This document shows positions 1-5,564 of a stretch of DNA of 14,783 nt, in pieces. Source of the stretch: Thermoleophilia bacterium UBA5186. Lineage in GTDB: Bacteria; Actinomycetota; Thermoleophilia; Gaiellales; Gaiellaceae. Location of the stretch: positions 1 to 14,783 of the forward strand of contig DHWI01000108.1 in NCBI GenBank assembly GCA_002413095.1, in the 5' to 3' direction. Every line of letters begins with the position of its first letter. The stretch's first letter is position 1. Below the pieces are notes generated by a model, which saw nothing but the letters and a program-made list of their open reading frames with translations, had not been told where the DNA came from and did no database searches. Made by a program: the position numbers and the translations under genes.

Positions 1-2
1 AC

Positions 3-77
3 TTGCACTGGTACATCACGCGTCCGGGAAGAGCCGCCGCTCAGGCCGGCGACGTCCTCGCCAAGCTTCAGGGCTAA
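3..77 (+). CDS. C-terminal tail of an unidentified protein cut by the window edge
   Basis: Reading frame 3 is open from the window edge to a TAA at 75-77 and gives 24 residues beginning LHWYITRPGRAAAQAG and ending LAKLQG. The composition (aromatic patch followed by an Ala/Gly/Leu helix) looks like real protein, but a second frame is open to 81, so the frame is not certain. The family cannot be told from so short a piece. A GC-rich hairpin about 50 bases downstream could end its transcript. Because the tRNA fragment at 227-268 faces it, this gene is probably on the chromosomal side of the attachment site. Confidence 0.4.
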   Translation: MHWYITRPGRAAAQAGDVLAKLQG

Positions 78-128
78 GTAGGGCAACGACTCGCGCTTCA
101 ATCGAAGAGTCAGACGCCGATGGCCCGC

Positions 129-151
129 GGGTGCCGGCTCAGCCGGCGCCC
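129..151. terminator. GC-rich hairpin after the first gene
   Basis: A 10-bp stem (129-138 with 142-151, one G-T pair) closes on a 3-base TCA loop. It lies 51 bases after the stop at 77. There is no T-run after it, so this is a terminator-like hairpin only, not a classical intrinsic terminator. Confidence 0.3.
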
Positions 152-183
152 GTTCGCGAACGCCGTCGGCAGACCGCGTGAAA

Positions 184-222
184 TCCCACGAAGTTGAGCG
201 GCGAAGCCGCGACTTCGTGGGA
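184..222. terminator. Long nested hairpin just beyond the tRNA fragment
   Basis: TCCCACGAAGT (184-194) pairs perfectly with ACTTCGTGGGA (212-222). Inside the loop, GCGGC and GCCGC pair around GAA (198-210). It begins 5 bases past the 3' end of the minus-strand tRNA fragment, where a tRNA terminator would sit. No T-run follows, so a terminator role is an inference from position and stem strength; it could also be part of the attachment region. Confidence 0.4.
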
Positions 223-226
223 TGAA

Positions 227-268
227 CAGGGGCGGCAGGACTCGAACCTGCAACCCCCGGTTTTGGAG
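227..268 (-). other. 3' portion of tRNA-Trp (CCA anticodon), likely att-site remnant
   Basis: Read on the minus strand this stretch carries the anticodon loop CTCCAAA, the 3' anticodon stem ACCGG, a variable loop, a perfect T-arm (GCAGG, loop TTCGAGT, CCTGC) and the 3' acceptor strand CGCCCCT followed by G. This is the 3' half of a bacterial tRNA-Trp. The 5' half is missing: beyond 268 the sequence cannot form the 5' anticodon stem, D-arm or 5' acceptor. No encoded CCA follows. Such 3' fragments are the usual trace of an integrative element at a tRNA gene. The polarity places the element to the right (above 268) and the original chromosome to the left. Confidence 0.75.
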
Positions 269-320
269 CCTCGGCGTCGAAGTGCCGATTTGCAGCGCAA
301 ACGCCGCGCTTGGCGTCAGT

Positions 321-342
321 GCGCGCCAGTACGCGCGCCAGT
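321..342 (-). repeat. Tandem ACTGGCGCGC pair, candidate integrase arm sites
   Basis: The 10-mer GCGCGCCAGT occurs twice exactly (321-330 and 333-342), a 12-bp period. Its reverse complement ACTGGCGCGC recurs at 6849-6858 and 7019-7028 upstream of the integrase gene, each time with a near-copy 11 bp away. Paired short direct repeats close to an att core and near int are the normal form of arm-type binding sites for tyrosine integrases; binding itself is inferred. Confidence 0.5.
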
Positions 343-408
343 ACGCCGACGGCCCGGCCCGACTCGCGGCGTGTATTTGGCCACGACCGGGCCGGGGCCG
401 CGAGTGAG

Positions 409-639
409 TTAGTGCTGGTACTGGATCACCAGCGACGTTCGATGTCCGTCTTGAAGAAGCCGGGTACGGAGGGTCCCGCCGCGACGCTTCGCCTGGGCAC
501 GAGCATTGGCGACTAGTGTCGAAGGCTTCGACGTGAAGTCCTCCCCCGCGACAAGCTCCCAAGGGTTGCCGTCGAGAAGTTCGTCCCAGGGGTACACCGC
601 TGTTGCTGGCGATGGGAATCGGTCGAGTTTGCGAGGCAT
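409..639 (-). CDS. Small conserved-looking protein, 76 aa (YPWDE...DG type)
   Basis: The start ATG at 639 has a strong ribosome binding site: AAAGGAGAGG at 653-644, with AGGAG 7 bases from the ATG. The product has YPWDELLDGNPWEL at residues 16-29, an acidic GEDF at 32-35, a basic RRGG at 52-55 and a C-terminal beta-like LVIQ. From memory, small actinobacterial and actinophage proteins share this layout (Tyr-Pro-Trp-acidic, Asp-Gly, GxDF, RRxG, VxTxL, IQ), but no function is known to me. There is no signal peptide or membrane segment. It points towards the tRNA fragment, and a perfect 11-bp inverted repeat lies in its leader, which may control expression. Confidence 0.7.
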   Translation of the reverse strand: MPRKLDRFPSPATAVYPWDELLDGNPWELVAGEDFTSKPSTLVANARAQAKRRGGTLRTRLLQDGHRTSLVIQYQH

Positions 640-660
640 GTAGCCTCTCCTTTCACTCGG

Positions 661-701
661 CCCCGGCTTCGTTTACCTCTCAAAGATGGACGAAGCCGGG
701 G
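661..701. promoter_or_regulatory. 11-bp perfect inverted repeat in the leader of the 76-aa gene
   Basis: CCCCGGCTTCG (661-671) is the exact inverse of CGAAGCCGGGG (691-701), with a 19-base loop. It ends 7 bases upstream of the Shine-Dalgarno region of the minus-strand gene starting at 639. It could be an operator for a dimeric repressor or an RNA hairpin in the leader. No T-run follows on either strand. Confidence 0.45.
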
Positions 702-837
702 CGGGTTGGTGTGATCTCCGTGATACCCGCCGGATTGACGGCGCGCAAGCTGAACGCACTACCCGTGTTCGGTCCGCGGCGACCATAAAATCGCTGGTCA
801 GCAGCCTCTAACCGTTACGGAAAAAGCGTTACCCTTA

Positions 838-1350
838 GTGCCGATGGGAGCCCTGCGGCGGTGTTGGAGATGCGACAAGCCCTTTAGACCTTCCTGGCGG
901 GACGAGCCCATATGTTCTCGCGAGTGCGCTAACGAGTTCCGCAGTGCCTGGTACGCGCGTCGTAGCCGCGAGAGGCCGTGCGTCGCCTGCGCACGGCCAA
1001 TCAACCCCGAAGCGCGCGGCGACGCTCGTTTCTGCTCGGACAAGTGCCGTCAGCGCGTCCACCGACACTTAAAGAACAAGGAGCACTTCGTGTCGGTGCG
1101 CGAGCTGGTCGCAGAAGACTTCCGGGAGCTTGACGAGGCTTGGAGAAGGGCGAGAAGGGCGAATCCTTTGGGCTACGCGCGTACACCCTTGGCAGATGGG
1201 CTACGTGAGGAGACGCAGCGCATTCACGCCGTGTTCGATCGGCGCGAGCATCGAGCATGCGCGCAGTGCGGCACCCGCGTGTCTATGCGGAAGAGTCAGC
1301 GCTACTGCTCGGCGAGATGTCGCGTCAACGCCCATCGCGCGTTGAGTTAA
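838..1350 (+). CDS. Cys-rich protein with three zinc-knuckle modules, 170 aa
   Basis: Three four-cysteine modules are visible: C9, C12, C26, C30; C48, C51, C66, C70; and C141, C144, C157, C161. All have the form C-x2-C-x(12-14)-C-x3-C, with an aromatic or hydrophobic residue before the third Cys, as in CxxCG...YCSxxCR treble-clef-like zinc ribbons. A basic, helical linker (residues 75-135) separates modules two and three. Such modules usually bind nucleic acid or protein; the function here is unknown. The start is GTG 838 or ATG 844; neither has a clear ribosome binding site. The hexamer CGTTAC occurs twice just upstream (813 and 827). Its stop overlaps the stop of the convergent integrase relic by two bases. 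Confidence 0.75.
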   Translation: MPMGALRRCWRCDKPFRPSWRDEPICSRECANEFRSAWYARRSRERPCVACARPINPEARGDARFCSDKCRQRVHRHLKNKEHFVSVRELVAEDFRELDEAWRRARRANPLGYARTPLADGLREETQRIHAVFDRREHRACAQCGTRVSMRKSQRYCSARCRVNAHRALS

Positions 1351-1570
1351 GCGTTTCGTGCTGCCCTGTACAGATAGGCATCGAGAAGCGCCGCCGCCTC
1401 CTCCTCCGTTGCCGGGCATCAGGTGGCCGTACCGGTCGAGCGTGATCGTGATCGACGAGTGGCCCAAGTAGGTCGCGAGCGCCTTCGCGTTCACACCGGC
1501 CGCGATCATCAGCGACGCGTATGTGTGCCGCGCCTCGTGCAGCCCGATCGGCGCGAACGGTGGCTCACCC
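1347..1570 (-). pseudogene. C-terminal relic of a second tyrosine integrase, frameshifted
   Basis: The minus strand encodes PIGLHEARHTYASLMIAAG, then LGHSSITITLDRYGHLMPGN, the catalytic C-terminus of a tyrosine recombinase (HxxR, LGH and the Tyr nucleophile). Everything upstream of the HEARH block is missing; homology fades near 1555-1570. Compared by eye with the intact integrase at 5565-6758, roughly nine bases in ten agree, and this copy has one extra C in the run at 1406-1407. Removing that base restores EEEAAALLDAYL and a TAA at 1349-1347. It is therefore a truncated and frameshifted paralogue, left by an older or tandem element. Confidence 0.8.
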
Positions 1571-1628
1571 CGCGAGGACCGCAGCGGCAACTCGGAGGTC
1601 GATTGCGACCTGGACTTTGTTCCGCTGG

Positions 1629-1796
1629 CTCGAGCTCGCCGGCGAGCAGGCGCAGCTGGTCGAGCGCGCGCCGGGGATCGGTCTCGGCCCAGCCGCGCCG
1701 GAGTCGACGGCGGACGGCGGCTCGGTCGCGTTCGGGCAGGTGCTCGAGCACGTTTCGCTCCTTGTGCCGGATACAGCGCAGGGCTCCCGTCTCCTC
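1629..1796 (-). pseudogene. Fragment of an IS256-type transposase
   Basis: The minus strand encodes RCIRHKERNVLEHLPERDRA followed by VRRRLRRGWAETDPRRALDQLRLLAGELE. This is the segment of IS256/mutator transposases that follows the second catalytic Asp (RCxxHKxRNVLxxLP, then WxxxDxxxAxxxLxxLAxxLE). Neither the DDE residues nor the N- and C-terminal parts are present, and no terminal inverted repeats were found, so only an internal scrap remains. It abuts the integrase relic and shares its strand. Confidence 0.65.
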
Positions 1797-1916
1797 AGCG
1801 CCGGAATGCGCTGAACCGGTTACGCGCCTTCCCGGCATGCGACGAAGATGAGGCGCAGAGACCGTGCGCCACCGTGGACGCGATTACTGTCCGTGCCAGC
1901 CCATAGCCTGGACTCC

Positions 1917-2780
1917 ATGCTGGCGGTTGGTGACCAGAACTACCCGCTGTGTCTCCTCGACACGATGGCCGTGAGCGAGATGGTCAAGCGGCCGCAGGGC
2001 GCATTCCGGCATTTCTTGGAGTGGTCCCACGCCGGGCAGACCCCTTTCGTCCCGGGCTTCACCGTCTACACCCTCATCGAGCTTCGTCGCAAGCCCGAGC
2101 TCTTTCAGCAGTTCATCGAGCAGTTTCATCCCTTCCCCTGCGTGTTGCTCAAGGGATACATGGAGCTTCTCGCCGAGGAAGCAGCGAGTTATCCAGATCC
2201 GTCCCAAATCGATCCATGCTCTATCGCATTCACGCCGCTGGGCGATGAAGGGAACCTGCTCTCGAATCTCCCTCGCATCCTTGAACTGCCCGAGATTGCC
2301 ATGCAAGAGGAGGAATGGAACAAGGCCGGTCCAGAAATCGTCGACGGGATGGTGTCGCTGGTTCAGAACTACCGGCCAGCCGGCGCAACATACACACCGG
2401 AAGAAACGCGCCAGTTCGTGTCGATGGCATCCCTACAGCAACTCGCGTATCACGATCACGTCGAGTTGATCCAGCGCGTGCATGGAGACGGCGAGGCTGT
2501 AGACATGGATGCCTTCCCGACCCTCAAAGCAATGACCTACACGGTGTTCCACAAGTTCTACGCCGACCACAACCGAAAGCCCTCGAACTCTGATGCGTTC
2601 GACGTACTCATTGCCGCGCTACTTCCCTACGTCGAGGCGTTCATCACCGAGAACCATCAAACAGAAGTCCTTCGCAAGACGAAGCGGCGAGACAACTTCC
2701 TCGGCGGACTTCAGGTCTTCACGTTGCGGGACTTCCGCGATGCGCCGCCTATCGCGACAGTCCACAGCTCGCGGGCTTAG
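1917..2780 (+). CDS. PIN-like nuclease-fold protein, 287 aa
   Basis: The N-terminus reads LCLLDTMAVSEMVK (D15), the first strand and acidic residue of a PIN domain. E55 lies in YTLIELRRK. Near the C-terminus, SDAFDVLIAALLPYVEAFIT (225-244) followed by ENH supplies D226, D229 and E240/E245 in the position of the later PIN acidic residues, then LGGLQVFTLRDF. At 287 aa it is much longer than VapC toxins (about 130 aa), with a helical insert at about 75-215. PIN domains are metal-dependent RNases; the substrate here is unknown. ATG 1917 was chosen because it puts the first strand 12 residues in; an in-frame ATG at 1848 would add a basic, poor-looking extension. No antitoxin-sized partner precedes it. 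It converges on the gene ending at 2957. Confidence 0.65.
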   Translation: MLAVGDQNYPLCLLDTMAVSEMVKRPQGAFRHFLEWSHAGQTPFVPGFTVYTLIELRRKPELFQQFIEQFHPFPCVLLKGYMELLAEEAASYPDPSQIDPCSIAFTPLGDEGNLLSNLPRILELPEIAMQEEEWNKAGPEIVDGMVSLVQNYRPAGATYTPEETRQFVSMASLQQLAYHDHVELIQRVHGDGEAVDMDAFPTLKAMTYTVFHKFYADHNRKPSNSDAFDVLIAALLPYVEAFITENHQTEVLRKTKRRDNFLGGLQVFTLRDFRDAPPIATVHSSRA

Positions 2781-2827
2781 AACCAAAGATCGGCGACGCC
2801 GCACGCACCACCCTCGGCGTGATCGCC

Positions 2828-2847
2828 GGCACGCGTCAGTGCGTGCC
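2828..2847. terminator. Hairpin between convergent genes
   Basis: GGCACGC (2828-2834) and GCGTGCC (2841-2847) form a 7-bp stem with a 6-base loop between the stop of the PIN-like gene (2780) and the stop of the 523-aa gene (2957). Its position suits a bidirectional terminator, but there is no T-run. Confidence 0.3.
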
Positions 2848-2956
2848 CGCGCGTCGCCGCCCTCGAGCGATGACGGCGCCGAGCGGCCGTGCGAGCCGTT
2901 GCCGCCAACGCTCACGCAAGGGGTGAATGCGACCTGCCTATCGACGGCGATGGTCG

Positions 2957-4528
2957 CTAACCGCCGCGACGCAAGAGGCGCCGTAGCCGGCCCCACAGAT
3001 TCACGGGTGCCTGCGTCGCCCGTCGCCTCGGTGTGCGCGCGGCGCCGAACCAGGTGCGGTCGCACACCGTCCTCGCGTCGGCTGCGAAACCGAAGATGAA
3101 GAATGCGATCAGGTCAGCGAGCTGCCGCGGCATATGCCCGTCGGTGGTCGCGAGCAGGAAGCGCTCGCGACCGGTCAGTGCTTCGAGGAATCCATGCGAG
3201 GAATTGCGCGTGGCGCGCACGAGTTCCGGCACGTACATCTCGAGCGGTCGGGTGACGAGCTGGTCGTCCTGCTCGCGACCCACCTTGACGCCCGCTCGCG
3301 TGCGTCGGAACTCGACCGCGTGCGCGTGGATCTCGTCGTGGACGGACGCGAACAGCGCTTCCACGTGACGTTGGAAACGTTGCCGCAGCCGGAGTGGCAG
3401 GCTTACGTCCCACGCTCGCTCAAGCCGGCGCGTCATCTCACTTCGACGGAGCAGCCGCTCGAAGCCGCTCCCGGAGCCGTCGCGGCCGTAGCCGAGCAGC
3501 GCCTCTGCCTTGTCGAGGAAGTCGAAGGCGGCAGCGATTCTGGCGAGGGCGGCGAGTTGCGGTGCAGCGAGTACGAGGGTGGCGTCGGCGAGCATCCGCT
3601 CGAAGGTGAGAAACCAGGCGCGCTGCGCCGCCGGCAAGTTGTTGTCGTCCTCGTCGACGAAGCGGGTCGGGTCGGCGGCATGGCTGTAGAAGACGTTCAG
3701 CCGTGAGACCCACCACTGGAAGAACGACTCGATGTCGCCGGCGCTGAGGTTGGCGCGGAAGTCCGGGTCGTCCCATGGATCGCCGCGGAAGTTCTCGAAC
3801 ACGTCGGGCTCGTACAGCGAACTGAGCGAGCGCGGCGGCAGCTCGCGCAGCTCCGCGTCGAAGCCGAAGAGGAGCACCAGCGCGTGCGGCTGGCGATCGA
3901 AGGCGTGGCCGATGGCACCCGGCGAGAATGCGAGCAGCCCTGGGTCGAGCGCTTTGCCGTAGGCGACGCCGCGGGTGAGGCTGTGCTCGTCGAGCGCGTC
4001 GAAGCTGCGGACGTGGTTCGGGTCCAGCGGGAAGTCGGGGGTGACGTCGAGCACGAAGGTGCCGCCGAGAATCGTCAGCCGTGTCAGCAGCACCGGGTCG
4101 ACCGAGACCAGCCACAGCGATCCCTCGGGGAAGAGCTGGAAGAGGCGCGGCAGCTGCTGCTCGAGCCAGCCCGGCAGCTCGTCGTTGGTGAAGCCTGCGA
4201 CCGCCACCTCGATCGCCTGGAGCATCGCTGGCCCCGAGTCGATCTGCGCGAGGCGCGCCGCCTCTTGCAGGAGCCGCTGCCGCGAGGCCGGGTTGCCCTC
4301 GTAGCTCGGGTGCTCGGCGAGCGGCGCCCACACCTGCGCGGTGATCTGCGTGTTCGCGTCGCAGAGACGATGCGCCTGGAGGAAGTTCCGCGTGGCGCCT
4401 GCGCCCTCGGCCGGCACGAGGTCGACCACGTTGTCGTCGAGGTCGGCGACCGTGAAATCGGCGGCCTGCTCAAGGCTCTGCCGCAGGACAGGTACGAGGG
4501 CCGGGTCGGGAAGTTTGATGCGTGCCAT
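2957..4528 (-). CDS. Unknown 523-aa protein, second gene of the coupled pair
   Basis: I do not recognise the family. The start ATG at 4528 overlaps the TGA of the preceding gene (TGATG), so the two are almost certainly translated together. The protein is soluble and acidic over residues 1-300 (DDNVVD, DEDDNN), with LFQLFPEGSLWLVSVDP at 130-146 and a Trp-rich segment FFQWWVSRLNVFYSH at 269-283. A helical, basic region follows. RATRNSSHG at 438-446 fits the Rx(4-6)H signature of HEPN RNases, followed by a hydrophobic segment at 469-482 (LADLIAFFIFGFAA). The tail is very basic (RRLLRRGG). HEPN assignment is weak, since one motif is all that supports it. The same frame stays open upstream to 5176 only as an Arg-rich shadow of the first gene. 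Confidence 0.8.
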   Translation of the reverse strand: MARIKLPDPALVPVLRQSLEQAADFTVADLDDNVVDLVPAEGAGATRNFLQAHRLCDANTQITAQVWAPLAEHPSYEGNPASRQRLLQEAARLAQIDSGPAMLQAIEVAVAGFTNDELPGWLEQQLPRLFQLFPEGSLWLVSVDPVLLTRLTILGGTFVLDVTPDFPLDPNHVRSFDALDEHSLTRGVAYGKALDPGLLAFSPGAIGHAFDRQPHALVLLFGFDAELRELPPRSLSSLYEPDVFENFRGDPWDDPDFRANLSAGDIESFFQWWVSRLNVFYSHAADPTRFVDEDDNNLPAAQRAWFLTFERMLADATLVLAAPQLAALARIAAAFDFLDKAEALLGYGRDGSGSGFERLLRRSEMTRRLERAWDVSLPLRLRQRFQRHVEALFASVHDEIHAHAVEFRRTRAGVKVGREQDDQLVTRPLEMYVPELVRATRNSSHGFLEALTGRERFLLATTDGHMPRQLADLIAFFIFGFAADARTVCDRTWFGAARTPRRRATQAPVNLWGRLRRLLRRGG

Positions 4529-5313
4529 CAGATGCGGGTGACGATCTCTACGCCCACGACATCCCCGGCAGGCACAGGCTCGCCCTCGCCGTCGAAGGAG
4601 TAGTTGGCGCTGCTCGTGATCTCGCCGTTGCGGACCTTCGTGTACGCGTACCAGAGCGCGGCGGCGATTGCGCCGGGCCCAAGCTGTGTGCTGCGCAACT
4701 TGACGATGCACGGCTTCGCCGCGGCGCAGAAGCGCTGCTCGAGGTTGCCGCCGTGTGCGGAGGCGTAGCATGCGGCGATGTCCTGGACGATCTCGGGGCA
4801 GCCGAGGTAGTCGTGCGAGCCGGTCGAGGCGGGATCGAGGAACGTTTCGCGGACGACGATCGCGAACGGGCCGTGGTGGATCCGTCCGCCGGTCTTCATC
4901 CGATAAAGCGTGCCGCTGTGCCCGTCGGCCCCGCCCTCTACGGAGCTGTGGAGGTTGTGCCATTCCGCATCCGTGACGTCGTTCCCGGCGAGCTCGCGCA
5001 GCGTCGCCCAGAGCTCCTCGACCATCTGGTCGAGCGGCAGGATGCCGCGCACGCGGAACGCGTCGGGATCGATGGCCCGCGTGCCGTGGAAGTAGTAGGC
5101 GCCATCGAAGCGGTCGGCAACCGTCTCGACACCCGCGTGGAATCGCCCGAGCACCTCGCGCGGCATCAGCTCCCACGGATCCTCGGCAGTATTCTCGAGT
5201 CGCGATTCCTCGTATTCGCCCAGCGCGGTCGCAAGTTCGCTAGGCCTCGCCCCGATCGCTTCGGCGAGGGAAGCGAGCGCCGCCGCATAGTCGTGGCAAT
5301 CCAGCCAGGGCAT
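4528..5313 (-). CDS. Unknown 261-aa protein, possible ADP-ribosyltransferase fold
   Basis: Residues 72-95 contain AYYFHGTRAID followed by RGILPL. An aromatic-His-Gly-Thr-Arg block followed by a GI/GL-x-P turn resembles the first NAD-binding motif of PARP/Tpt1-like ADP-ribosyltransferases. Y137 (GTLYRM) and E256 (VGVEIV) could be the later Tyr and Glu, but this is a guess. ATG 5313 is preferred to ATG 5358: it sits 7 bases after a TAGCCT -10-like box, suggesting a leaderless message, whereas the 5358 start has no ribosome binding site and its 15 extra residues overlap a palindrome. The TGA at 4530-4528 overlaps the next ATG. It follows the integrase gene on the same strand after a 251-bp gap, so it looks like cargo with its own promoter. 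Confidence 0.7.
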   Translation of the reverse strand: MPWLDCHDYAAALASLAEAIGARPSELATALGEYEESRLENTAEDPWELMPREVLGRFHAGVETVADRFDGAYYFHGTRAIDPDAFRVRGILPLDQMVEELWATLRELAGNDVTDAEWHNLHSSVEGGADGHSGTLYRMKTGGRIHHGPFAIVVRETFLDPASTGSHDYLGCPEIVQDIAACYASAHGGNLEQRFCAAAKPCIVKLRSTQLGPGAIAAALWYAYTKVRNGEITSSANYSFDGEGEPVPAGDVVGVEIVTRI

Positions 5314-5320
5314 GGCGGAC

Positions 5321-5357
5321 AGGCTAGGTCGCGAGCCGGCCATGCCGCATTGCGGCA
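5321..5357 (-). promoter_or_regulatory. Putative promoter with palindromic operator for the coupled pair
   Basis: TGCCGCA (5343-5349) and TGCGGCA (5351-5357) form a palindrome with a one-base centre. Seventeen bases closer to the gene is TAGCCT (5326-5321), a plausible -10 box placed so that transcription would begin at or next to the ATG at 5313. The palindrome would cover the -35 position, a standard repressor layout. No protein is shown to bind it. Confidence 0.35.
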
Positions 5358-5564
5358 ACTGCCCACGCGGGACAGCTGGCGAACCCCGAACCGAGCCGGC
5401 GAGTGGAGCACAGATCCCGTACAGCTCGCGGATTTACTCAAGCGACAGCGGCGATGCCGGGAGAAGTGGCTGGTTTGCGGCAATGTCTGGTTCCGCCCAT
5501 GTAGGGCTTTTCGGCCACGATTACATGTCCCAGCGCGATGGGCGACGACTGCGAGGACCTGTCG

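Noticed and set aside
227..300. A complete tRNA-Trp gene
   Set aside because: Beyond 268 the sequence does not supply the 5' anticodon stem, D-arm or 5' acceptor strand.
110..562. 150-aa minus-strand reading frame and short plus-strand frames over 194-516
   Set aside because: They run through the tRNA-Trp fragment and give the familiar false tRNA peptides (QDSNLQ, LQVRVLPP); composition is not protein-like.
4529..5176. Upstream extension of the 523-aa gene to 739 aa
   Set aside because: The extra 216 residues are an Arg/Ala-rich shadow of the 261-aa gene in another frame; the TGATG junction gives the true start at 4528.
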